64,000 nucleotides of DNA from Begonia masoniana (lineage: Eukaryota > Streptophyta > Magnoliopsida > Cucurbitales > Begoniaceae). The stretch spans positions 14,882,583-14,946,582 of the forward strand of contig CM039515.1 in assembly GCA_022432975.1 (NCBI GenBank). Reading direction: 5' to 3'. Both the position numbers and the translations under genes were made by a program. Positions 42,500 to 53,005 of this stretch are shown piece by piece (the stretch's first letter is position 1; each line of letters begins with the position of its first letter). The notes under the pieces are model-generated. The model did no database searches. It saw nothing but the letters and a program-made list of their open reading frames with translations, and was not told where the DNA came from.

Positions 42500-45437
42500 A
42501 TCTCCCCTCCTTAAAAAAAAAAATAGTCTTCGAAATTTAAATAGTTACCGCTCCGGATAGGCCTTTTTCATGTCTTATTTTCTTTCCCAAGTTGCTTCTT
42601 CAATATTTCAAATTTTTCATAGTACTCTGACAAGCAAGACCTTCTTATTCCTTAGTTATATTTCTTCTGAATCTATAATTTGAGTCAGTCTTTCTTCATG
42701 TGATAAGTCGGAATTGATTGTTACGTCTAGAGATCCCATAGGTAAGACATGTGAGGAATCTGAAACATACTTCTCCAACATCGATACGTGGAATACGTTG
42801 TGCACGTGCTTGAAAGTATCCGGCAAATCTAACTGATAAGCGACTTCTCTTACTATTTTTGAGATTTCAAATGGACCTATAAATCTTGGGCTCAACTTCT
42901 ATTTCCTTCCGAAGCGCATCACACCTCTCATTGGTGATATTTTCAGAAAAACCTGATCCTCTACTGCAAACTCTAACTTCTTCTCCGATTAGCATAACTT
43001 TTCTGTCTACTTTGGGATGTAAGAATTCTTTTCCGAATTAGTGCAACGATTTTAGCAGTTTGCCTCAAAATATTAGGCCAAACAAGTATTCCTTCACCCA
43101 CTTCATCCCAATGCACGGGAGATCTACACTTTCTACCATATAAAGCTTTATAAGGTGATATGCCTGGAGGCCCCTCACTCGATCCCAAACAAAGGTCCAA
43201 ACTTTATCTAACCTACTTGATAACAATTTACTTTCTTTTGCAGGTGAGGCCATTTTTAAAGACTTGGATTGGGAACTTAAAGCTCAAGACATGGAACAAC
43301 CCATAGACCTTATCACTTGGGAGAAAAGCAGTGGAAAGCTTGAAGAGCAAAGGAGTGAAGAGTTTGAAGCGAGAATTTGTCTTTCTGACACCCCATCCTT
43401 GTAACTTTTATTTCAGGCAGACATTGGCCTATTTCTTATAACATTGGCAAACACTTAGCCATTTATTTCATCATGCATCAGGCATTAGGACTAGATTGAA
43501 TAGTTAGGTTAGTTGGTGGTTAAGGTAATTTAGATTGGCTCAAAACTAGAGATGGTAGATGCCCAATCAAAGAAGTCCAAGAAAGGGGAAGGAGGTGCGC
43601 TGGTCAGCCAAGGATGTTCCCCCTCCCACATCGTCGAATCTCGGCCCTTGAATGGAAGCTAAATCCATGACTAGTTTTGTTCCTTTCTTTTCTTGTAAAC
43701 CCTAACCACCCTAGGGTTATTTATTGCATGGTATTGATGTTTGTATTTCCTTCAGAACGATTAACACGTAAAGCCCCCAGGTTTCTGCCTCTTCCTAAAG
43801 TCGTGAGAGTTTTGAGAGATTGCTCTCGTCTTGACGAGAAGAGTTGCGCCTCCATTATTGTCCAAGCTCTAAGGTTGCTTATACAACTCTTATCACCACT
43901 CTTTTGTTCTCTCCTATCACGAGGTAGGAACCATAAGAGAGTGGTCAAAACCTTTCCTAAACATAGTTGCATTTCCATTAGAAAGGCATCACCCGAGAAC
44001 TCTTGAAACATAGCTCCTCGGGCCACCTAGAGTTTTCATCATCATAGTTCTCCAATCGCACACACTGTCCCACTATTATTGCTCTGTCATCCATCCAGGT
44101 AATATCCCCTCAAACCCCTTTCGATTTTCTATATTAACACGCCCCATTTGCAGATGTGGGCGGGTATCATAAGGAGTCATCCCAATTGAAGCTTGATAGC
44201 CATTGTTGTAGGCGAACTCCACCAATGGCAAATTTCTACTCCAATTTCCTTGGAAATCAATAGCACAAGCCTGCAACATATCTTCCAAGGTATGAATTGT
44301 CCTTTCCGATTGTCCATCTGTCGGAGGGTGAAAAGCTGTGCTGAAGTTCAACTGAATGCCCATAGCTTTCTACATACTCTTCCAAAAGTTAGAGGTAAAT
44401 CGGGTATCTCGATCAGACACGATAGAAACGGACGTACCATGAAATCTGATAATCTCCTGAACATAAAGTCGAGCTTACTGATCCATACTATATGTAGTTC
44501 TTACAGGGGAAAATGCGCCGATTTGGTGAGTCGATCCACTATAACCCAAATAGAGTCGTGACCCTTAGCTGTCTTAGGAAGTCTCACCACAAAATCCATA
44601 GTGATATGCTCCCACTTCCACTGAGGCACCATGAGTGGTTCCAATGTACCAGTAGGTTGTTGATGCTCCGTTTGACTTGCTGACAAGTGCAACATTTCTC
44701 GACGAATTTGGCTATGTCCACTTTCAATCCACGCCACCAATAATGTTGCTTCAAATCTCGATACATTTTAGTTGACTTATGATATACCGAGTAATGGGTT
44801 GAATGTGCTTCCTTCAATATGACCTTTTTTAAATCAGTGTCATCAGGTATACACTATCTCTTTTTGAACTGGATTATCCCGTCATCCGATATAGAGAATT
44901 CTGAAATTTTTCAAGCCTCTAGTTCTCCTTTCACCTTGCAAATAAATGGATCGTCATGTTGTTTATCCTTTATTTTCTCAAGCAAACTTGGTTGAAGTGT
45001 CATAGTAGACAATCTTTCCACTATTCCAAATGGTACAACTTCGATATCCAATTTCGGCATCTCTTCAATTAACTTTTCTGGAATCCGCCGCAACGATGAA
45101 ACTTGTGACGATTCTCTTCCACTTAATGCATCAGCAACAACATTAGCTTTTCCAGGATGATAAATGATCTCGTAGTCCTTTACCAATTCTAACCATCTAC
45201 GTTGCAGTATATTTAGATCCTTCTGAGTAAGAAAATACTTTAGATTTTTATGATCGAAGTAAATTTCGTACATTTCTTCATAAAGATAGTATCTCCAAAT
45301 CTTCAATGCATGACCCACCACTACAAGCTCCAAATCATGAGTTGGGTAGTTTTTCTCGTGATCCTTCAATTGTCTCGAGGCATATGCTACAACTTTTCCT
45401 TCTTGCATGAGAACACACCCTAGCCTATACTTTGAAC
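42500..45437 (-). pseudogene. pol 3' part of chromovirus B2
   Basis: On the minus strand: RNase H (45437-44911) with [31 protein letters not shown] and [12 protein letters not shown]; integrase zinc finger (44817 on) with [12 protein letters not shown] and CCTCQQVK; integrase core with [23 protein letters not shown] and [15 protein letters not shown], so all three DDE residues remain. The integrase C-terminus (42895-42656) has [19 protein letters not shown] and [10 protein letters not shown] chromodomain-like tail (LRNKKVLLVRVL, then IEEATWER) is interrupted by stops near 42655. Solo LTR H (43156-44169) splits the integrase. The 5' side is cut within RNase H at 45437 next to hAT sequence. It is non-functional. 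Confidence 0.88.
43156..44169. mobile_element. solo LTR H inside the B2 integrase
   Basis: TGATATGCC...GGGTATCA, 1014 bp, with a perfect 5-bp TSD TAAGG (43151-43155, 44170-44174). The integrase reading frame on the two sides (SIGMTPY and then KALYGRKCRSPVHWDEVGE) joins at the TSD. TG...CA ends, a TSD and no internal genes make a solo LTR. The parent family was not identified. ORFs inside it (43677-44026) are not supported. Confidence 0.85.
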
Positions 45438-45953
45438 TTCAAACACATTTTGCTCTACTGGTTTTGACAGAGCAAAATCAATGATTTTGCTCTGTTTTTT
45501 GACCGAGAGCAAATTCAAAGATTTTGCTCTCTTCTATTTTTGACCGGGAGCAATGTTTAGCATGTTTGTTTTATTGGTATGTAATGTTTTATATCTTTTT
45601 TTTCTTTAGCATGTTTGTTGTTTAATTTAGCACACTTAGCATATTAATTTAGCATGTTCGATGTTTAATTTTGTCATTAATTTATGTGTTTTGCACTGTA
45701 TAGTTACATAATGTTTCTATTTTGGGAGACTCTTCGAGCGTAACCGAGAGCAATTTATGTGTTTTCTTTATTTGTTATGTGATGTTTTATTAATATTTCT
45801 GTTTTGGGAGACACTTCCGGCGTGACCGAGAGCAATTTATGTGTTTTATTTGTTTATTCTGTGATGTTTTATCATGACTGAGAGCATTAGAGCAACATGT
45901 GTAGTATTTTTGATTTTTTTTCGTTGATTTTGATTGATTAAATTTGTTTTAGG

Positions 45954-48050
45954 ATGGAAAGCATTAATGATAGTGTAGAGAGTCTTGCACTTAGTCAAAC
46001 GAAAAGGAAAAAATCAGAAATTTGGAATCATTTTACGAAGATTGAAAGTTCTGATAATAACAATCCTAGTGCAAAATGTAATCATTGCTCACAGTCATAT
46101 GCATGTCATGCATCAAAGAATGAGACATCAAACTTGAAAAAACACATCCTTAATTGTAACAAATTATTGACAAGTGTTGACAGGAAGCAAAAGACATTAA
46201 GCTATCAGAATATGGGAGGGGGATCGAGTATAACTTGTTTTAGTCTTGCAACTTGTCGAGAATTGCTTACAAAGATGATTATTGTTGATGAATTGCCTTT
46301 GAAATTCGTTGAAGGAGAGGGTTTTAGAACATATTCGCAATATGTTCAACCTAAGTTTTCCATACCTTCTAGAACTACCATTGGGCGAGATATTATGAGT
46401 ATTTATGAGAAAAAAAAATTGAAATTGAAAAATTATTTTAGATATACATCTCAACGAGTATGCTTGACTACAGATACATGGACTTCTGTTCAAAATTTGA
46501 ATTACATGATATTAACTGCTCATTACATTGATAGTGATTGGATATTGTGTAAAAGAATTATCAATTTTTGCTTGATTTCGAATCATAAAGGCGAAACGAT
46601 TGGTAAACAAATAGAAAGATGCTTGTTTGAATGAGGAATTGAAAATGTTTTGACGATTACAGTTGACAATGTTTCTTCGAATGATGTTGCAATTTCGTAT
46701 TTGGTCAAAAGTATTAGAAATTGGAATGAGTTAGTTTTGAATGGGGAACACATGCATGTGCAATGTTTTTCACATATTTTGAATTTGATTGTGTGTGATG
46801 GTTTAAAATATCATTAAGAATCTATTGCAAGAGTTCGTAGAATGGTGAAATATGTTCGATCTTCTCCTGCAAGACTACAACAATTTAGAAATTGTGTTGA
46901 AAATGTAAAGATCACTTGCAAATGTAATGTTTGTCTTGACGTACCTACTAGATGGATATCTACATATTTAATGTTAGAAATCGCTGAAAAGTATGAAAGA
47001 GCTTTTGCAAAGTTAATTGAAAGTGATGGTCATTATTTTCTTGATTTGGGCGGGGAAAGTGAAAGACCACCCACAATAGAAGACTGAGCTAATATTAGAG
47101 AGCTTATCAAGTTTTTGAAGATCTTTTACGATACAACTGTTTCCGTTTCGGCCTCTTCACACGTCACCTCCAATATTTATATTAGTGAAGTGTGTAATTT
47201 GAAAATGGTTATCCATAAGCACTCTTAGTGTGATAATTCATTGTTGAGGAGAATAGCTATTGACATGCAAAGAAAGTTTGACAAATATTGGGTGAGTTAT
47301 GATAAATTCAATATGTTGATGTGTGTGTCAATTGTACTAGACCCTAGATGTAAAATGAAGTTTTTGAAACATTGTCTCACCATGTTGTTTGATAGTGACA
47401 AGGAAAATGATTTAGTGAGACAAGTAGAAATTGTGATGGAAAGATTATATCTCCATTATAAATCTGATATGAGTTTTGATACTTCAGAAGACAATTCTAG
47501 TATGATGGTTGGAACAACTTCTACCGTAATGAGACAAAGTAGTACTTTGACCCACAATAAGGTGTATGAGATGTTTTTTAATGATCAAAATGAGGATGAC
47601 GATTCAATTAATCAGACTGAAGTTCATCAATATTTATCTGAAGGATTAGAAAAGTTTTCTGATAAAATTGATATTCTAGCATGGTGGAAAGTGAATTTCT
47701 TGAAATTTCCACTATTGAGTAAAATGGCAAGGGATGTAATAGTTATCCCTATTTCAACAGTTGCTTCAGAGTCAGCCTTTAGTAACGGAGGACGTGTGCT
47801 CGATTCATTTCGTAGTTCTTTGTCTCCAAAGACTGTCAAGGCGCTTATTTGCACTCAAAGTTGGATTCGGACGGCAAAACATCAATCTAATATTGATGAA
47901 ATTGAACAAGGTATGTACTGTTTTATATCTTTATTTTCTTTTCATTTCATACTTTTAATTCATTTTACCTAATTGGTTTATCAACTATATTTTGTAGATT
48001 TCACATCAACTAATGGAGATGAAGATATTCTTCCAATATTGGTGGAATAG
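45954..48050 (+). pseudogene. hAT transposase (BED finger, hATC dimerisation domain)
   Basis: From ATG 45954 one reading frame runs to 47911, broken only by in-frame stops at 46632 (TGA), 46815 (TAA), 47085 (TGA) and 47226 (TAG). N-terminal BED zinc finger: SEIWNHFTKI, CNHCSQSY and KKHILNCN. The RNase-H-like core has VCLTTDTWTS and TITVDN carrying the expected Asp residues. The C-terminal dimerisation domain has DILAWWKVN, FPLLSKMARD and STVASESAFSNGGRVLD. A canonical 86-bp intron (47912-47997) follows, with a last exon to TAG 48048-48050. At least two stops stand where the family has Trp. The protein resembles plant RICESLEEPER/DAYSLEEPER-type hAT proteins, but the stops argue against a domesticated gene. 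Confidence 0.9.
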
Positions 48051-48469
48051 TTGAAACCTTCATCTGGGCCCCGAGTGTAGCTGTGCTGAAGTGATATTTG
48101 TTGCAAGGGGAGCGTCGGAGCGATGTGTTTTGTTTGTTGAAGTTCAATAAAATGATCGAAATATAATGTTTTTTTTTTGTTTTTGAGAGATTTCTACTGC
48201 AACTGCAAGGATCACAAAGCACTATTTACTTAGCTCTTCATTTTATATTGACAAAAAATTTTATTATCGTGTCATGTGAATATATATAATATAGTTTATA
48301 TTATTTATTTTTTTTTGAAAATAGGTTGTAGAACCGGAACCGAACCCGAACCAGAACCGAAACTTTCGGTTCAGTTCTGGTTCGGTTTCGACCGGTTACA
48401 CAACCGATTTCGGTTTGGTTACTCCGAAACCGAATGGTGATCGATTCGGTTTGGTTCGGTTCCTCTCCA
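48051..48469 (+). other. 3' non-coding region of the hAT element
   Basis: Non-coding. It ends in a region of alternating AACCGAA/TTCGGTT words that can fold on itself, as is common at hAT ends, then stops at the start of LTR C. Confidence 0.5.
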
Positions 48470-49008
48470 TGTAGCACCCGGTTTAGTCACAATCTAATTA
48501 TTTAATCAAATCGTGAGACATTATTTTTTTATGGAGGATTAATGACCAGGTTAATGTATGACTAAGGGAGGGCAGTATGGTAATCTGATAGTAATAGAGG
48601 TTAACGCATTTAAGGAAAATGTTATTGAAGTAGCCGCCACTGTTTTATTTTATTTCCTATCCATTCTCAGCTCCTCAGCTTAGCAGAACGCGATAGGAGA
48701 CCCCCTTCGACCTTCTCCAGCGATTTCCTCCGAACTTGGTGAGTTTTGCTTCTATTTCTTGCTACATTGTATCTATCGTTGGTAGGAGGGATGATAAATG
48801 AGGTTTTGAGAAGGCGGTAAGCGAGTGGTGGTTTCGGTTTAAGTTGAAATCGGGAATGCACTATGACTAGAGTTTCCAAAACAGTTTCCCTTAGATTTCT
48901 TGTGGTTTAGAATGAAGATTAGAGGAAATTTAATGTATGCTCTGTCTATGGTTTTAGGTTTGAATAGTACCCGAAGTAGCTTGCAACCAAGTTTTTCCAG
49001 GAGACCAA

Positions 49009-49492
49009 GTAAGTAAAGTATGCATGTGCCTTTGGGGCTACATCACAAAACAGTAGGGTTATGCATCTTGTGAATGATTTTGTATGTCATGCATCATGTT
49101 TTTGAAAGATTACGAAAATGAATTTCCATGTAAGAATGGTAAGGTATGAACTGAATGTGACAGACAAACTATTAAGGGAACTAATCCGCCCCTTAATCGA
49201 GTAGAGGATGTATGACATTGGGAGAGTTGATCCCACTCCCAAGGGAACCAAGGGATCAGATCAGCTATTAAGGGAATTCATCCGCCCTTTAATCGAGTAG
49301 AGGATGTATGACATTGGGAGAATTGATCCCACTCCCAAGGGAAACAAGGGATCAGATCAGTTTATGAACGTATGTGTATGCAACTGAGATGAGAAAGTAG
49401 AAACTGCATGTTTAGGAAATTATGTTTCAGCTTCATTTTATTATTGCTTTACTTACTTAGTATTAGGCTAATAGATGAGTTTTGTGGTGTAG
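49009..49492 (+). promoter_or_regulatory. structured intron-like domain of LTR C
   Basis: Donor CCAA|GTAAGT at 49009. Motif 1 CTACATCACAAAAC at 49038-49051. Hairpin TTAGTATTAGGCTAA at 49457-49471. Motif 2 GTTTTGTGGTGTAG at 49479-49492. Motifs 1 and 2 pair at all 14 positions with one G-U. Acceptor AG at 49491-49492. The 96-bp tandem duplication lies in the loop. Confidence 0.6.
49169..49360 (+). repeat. 96-bp tandem duplication in LTR C
   Basis: Two copies of a 96-bp unit beginning CTATTAAGGGAA and ending GGGATCAGATCAG, differing at about five positions. It lies in the loop of the paired-motif domain. Confidence 0.9.
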
Positions 49493-50549
49493 GTGTTGAG
49501 GATACTGCAGGTGAATACCCTGAGTTTACTGAGGAATAGAGGGAGTTGGAGGAGCACTTCACTGTCACGAACTGGTATACTGATGAGGCGGGTTAACTGA
49601 TGTCTGTTGGTGTGAAAGTCTAGTTGATAGTGTTTTAATTTAAATATGTTGAGTTTTCATGACAGTAGTGGTTTCAATGTTTTGAACTCGTTTTCGAGTT
49701 CCTTTTTCTGATATTAGTATTCTGTTGGGATTTGATGTTAGTACTTGCTAGTTTTTGAGTAATGCATCGGCTTAAATCGTTTCCCGGTTAGTTTCAGCAA
49801 AAATGAGTAAGTTCTTTCTGTAATTAGAGTTGTCGTGTGTAGTAAGAAGTTGATGGTGCATTGCTTTGCTCTCTGTCGGAAGATGATGTCTATCGGCAGA
49901 GGTCGGGTTAAAGTTTCTTTTCCATCGGAAGATGTCTTTAGATAAGTCATCGGATGATGTAGGCTTATTTCCATCGAAAGATGTCTTCAGTGGAAGCCAT
50001 CAGATGGTATAGGATGGAATTTGTCGTGAAGTCTATCGGCAGATGTCGAGTCGTTGTTTTGTTCACTATCGGTAGATGAAGTCTATCGGTAGATGTCGGG
50101 TTATAGTTATGTTGTCTATCGGGTGATGTCTCGGTAAACTCATCGGTAGATGTAGAAAGTTTTTGTCGTTTAGCGATTGGTGGATGTAGAATAAAGTTGA
50201 TCGGATGAGAGAAACCACCCGGCTGACGTCATCGGTAGATACAGTCTACCGAGAGATGTCTTTGGTTTTTCATTCCGGTGACGTCATCGGCAGGAGTCTT
50301 CTACCCTTTTTCTGTCTTCTGCTTCTTCCGTTGACTTTACCCATCGGTAGATGCGTTTGACTTCTGCAACTTTTAAGGTGTTTTCACGATTTAAACTTCT
50401 ATTTCTTTTGACCGATATTTTTATTATTTATTTCAAATTATTTCCGCTGCAAGTTTAAAAAAAAATAATAAAATATATGGTAGAAATTTTGGTCATGTAC
50501 GGGCTTTTGTGTGGCGAACCGGGTTCAGATAACTCGGGGTGCTACAGTA

Positions 50550-50561
50550 TGGTATCAGAGA
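50550..50561 (+). other. primer binding site of element C
   Basis: TGGTATCAGAGA, matching the initiator Met tRNA PBS core in 11 of 12 positions, three bases after the LTR end. Confidence 0.85.
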
Positions 50562-50702
50562 CATTCAGTTAAGCCGTTCAAAAGATTACTCATCAGTGCC
50601 AATCGTTGCATGGAAGTACTCCGACAACTGTAAGTGTTTATGTTAGTTTTAGTTGTTAGATATTTATGAAGATAGTTAACCCTGTACAGGATTATAGCAA
50701 AA

Positions 50703-51051
50703 ATGTCTAGACGACCCGGAAGGCCAAGAGTGCAGAGAGAGACACCAACTCCGGGAAGCGCAGAAGATTCTAGTGTAATCGGACAGTTGACAGATCTAGT
50801 GCGACAGCAGGCAGAACTAATACGCCAGCAATCCGATCAACTAGGAGTACTGCTGAACCGAGAGGTACAAGGAAGTGCCAACTCGAGCTCTAGCAATGAG
50901 CATTCAGGGGATAGATTCCGGAGACTAAGACCACCCACGTTTGATGGACAGTCACCTGATCTAGTTGTGGCTGAAGGGTGGCTTAGGAAGATAGAGAGTA
51001 TGTTTAGGTCGCCAGCATCGGAGAAGGAGATAAGGTCACATTGGCAACCTT
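50703..51051 (+). pseudogene. gag of element C, 5' part
   Basis: Starts MSRRPGRPRVQRETPTPGSA, has a Gln-rich coiled-coil segment (QLTDLVRQQAELIRQQSDQL) and the start of the capsid (RRLRPPTFDGQSPDLVVAEG, WLRKIESMF). Near 51029 two extra bases shift the frame, because the capsid block KVTLATF continues in another frame. Element A then interrupts at 51052. The insertion plus its duplication is 9549 bp, a multiple of three, so the frame change predates or is independent of it. Downstream gag resumes at 60596. Confidence 0.88.
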
Positions 51052-52216
51052 TGTAACGCCCCGAACCCGCCCCGGGCCCGGTGCGTCACTTTGCAAACAA
51101 ATCCCGTGTTTAAACGACGTTTAAAAGTAATTTAAATAAATTTTCGGCTCGGTTTTGTAAAATTCCCGGCTCGATGTTCGGGTTTTTCGAACCCTCAAAT
51201 TTTCTTGGAACACGTGTCTAAAATACGTTAAGATACGTTGGAAAAATTTCGGTTAAAAACATAGTGGAAATCAGGCGAAAAACGAAAAAAATCAAAATTT
51301 TGCAAGGAGGGGCGCTGGGCGCGCGCTGGGCGCTGGGCGCGCGCTGGGCGCCAGGCGCGCCCAGGCTGCGCGCTGCGCGCGCGCTATGCGCGCGCTGGGG
51401 CACGCCAGCGCGCCCCAGCTCCCTTTTCCCGCGCGCTTCACGCGTGCCGTGGCGATTACTCGCCTCCGGGTGGCGAATACTCGCCACCCTCTCTGCCACC
51501 TTCGCCCAAAAACACCCCCGAGGCAATTGGTGGCGTTTGTGTGGCGAATAATCGCCACCCCCTCGGGTTTTCGGCCCCAAAATGACCAAAAATACCCCTC
51601 TTTCCGACTCTCTCGACTTTCCTTCACATTTCTACACTTTTCTCCACTCCCGACACCTCCAAAAATTCTGAAAATTTAAACATACCTTCCCGACACCTAA
51701 ATCTTCGAGTCCCGTAAAAATCTCGGAAAACCAACTTAAAACGAATAAATACAAAAATCACAAACATAACCTGACGTTAGTTACTTTAAAATCAAAACGG
51801 GCAATATAACGCCTAAAACTTTAAATACCCAAAACCTGAAATAAATCCCGGAAAACACACAGCTTCCATCACGAACAACTATACTTTATACTCACTATCC
51901 ATCTCCAAATCAACTCGTAAACCCGGTAACATACATACGAAAATATTTACGAACCCAATTTACCACAACTTAATAAAGTTTCCTAACTTCCACAAAACAT
52001 CCTAACTTCCACAAAACAACATTTTCACACACCAACAATCCATACCAAAATACTTACAAATTAAACTATCCATGTCAAACATTCACCTCCCACTACCCGA
52101 GACATCCAGTGGTCAAAACGCCCCGACAATAGCCTGCACCGGCGGACTCCGTACTCCTCCGACTGCAGCCTAATCCTCGGTAGTCTCGTCTACCTCACCT
52201 GTATACAAATCGTCAC

Positions 52217-53005
52217 CTACACCACAGAACACACAAAAGGTAAGCCTAACGCTTAGCAAGTAGGGAAATAATGCACAACACACACTAACTGTTTGACTCA
52301 ACCCTAACATGCAGTCTCTACACACTCTGTTGTTTTCTTTTCGTTTCAATTGCATTTTATCTTTCACTTCCAGGTGAATCAAGTAGGCACACGCCCCCAC
52401 ACAGTCCAGGACGGCCACACCTTGACCCACGGAGCTAGACCGGAGGCACACGTCCCAACACAGTCCAAGACGGCCAACCGAATCTCCTCCAATCGATCGT
52501 AGAATCCTCATCGTGCACTTCAAGCACGAGTGCACTTCAAGCACGAACCTCATTGTGCACTTCAAGCACGGGTGCACTTCAAGCACCAACCCCATTGTGC
52601 ACTTCAAGCACGAACAGGTTGAGGTCGAGAAATTCATACTCACGACTCATTACGTACATTAGAATCCCCCAATCGATCGTAGAATCCTCATCGTGCACTT
52701 CAAGCACGAGTGCACTTCAAGCACGAACCTCATTGTGCACTTCAAGCACCAATCCCATTGTGCACTTCAAGCACGAACAGGTTGAGGTCGAGAAATTCAT
52801 ACTCACGACCACGTTGCAAATCTTTTCTTATCTTTCATTTCATTCTTACCGCTCAAGGATGCAAAACACGTAATTTCGTAGTTTAGAAAACCATGATGCG
52901 TGACACACGATGCATGACACAAAGCAAAACATAACAACAATCAAACAATCCCTACCGTTCTATGGTGTAGGCCCGAAGGCAACAAACACGCACTCCACTA
53001 CTTAC
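52217..53005 (-). promoter_or_regulatory. structured intron-like domain of element A 3' LTR
   Basis: On the minus strand the donor CAG|GTAAGT starts at 53005. Motif 1 (52957-52971, CCTACACCATAGAAC) pairs with motif 2 (52216-52230, GTTCTGTGGTGTAGG) over 15 nt with one G-U. Hairpin TAAGCGTTAGGCTTA at 52241-52255. Acceptor AG at 52217-52218. The GTGCACTTCAAGCAC array lies in the loop. Confidence 0.6.
52513..52775. repeat. GTGCACTTCAAGCAC hairpin array in element A 3' LTR
   Basis: Nine units in two blocks separated by about 100 bp. Each unit has complementary GTGC and GCAC arms. The 5' LTR (59140-59430) has ten, and the diverged LTR A1 (2728-2835) has three units of type GTGCCTTCCGGCAC. Confidence 0.88.

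Larger units (their letters stand above)
45438..48469 (+). mobile_element. hAT transposon, ends missing
   Basis: Contains a transposase pseudogene and a 3' region (48322-48469) of GGTTCGG/AACCGAAC-type words like the arms of the hAT MITE at 27048. The right terminus is cut at 48469 by insertion of element C. The left border against B2 pol is at about 45438, but no inverted repeat or TSD was recognised. 45438-45953 is AT-rich leader with repeated GACCGAGAGCAA words. Confidence 0.7.
48470..50546 (+). mobile_element. 5' LTR of element C
   Basis: TGTAGCACCC...GGGTGCTACA, 2077 bp, with a PBS three bases beyond. It carries a 96-bp tandem duplication (49169-49360) and a block rich in ATCGGTAGATG, ATCGGAAGATGTC and GACGTCA words (49860-50350). 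Confidence 0.92.

Noticed and set aside
45954..48050. Domesticated hAT gene (SLEEPER type)
   Set aside because: Four in-frame stops and surrounding transposon sequence argue for a dead transposase.
51218..51679. Overlapping ORFs of 95-123 codons on both strands (also 57879-58307)
   Set aside because: They fall in a GC-rich repeat block of an LTR that is open in several frames by composition; there are no domains, and the two LTR copies differ by rearrangements there.
52170..52873. Cys/Thr/Ser-rich ORFs such as the 157-codon minus ORF (also 58969-59531)
   Set aside because: They are translations of the GTGCACTTCAAGCAC tandem units, not conserved proteins.
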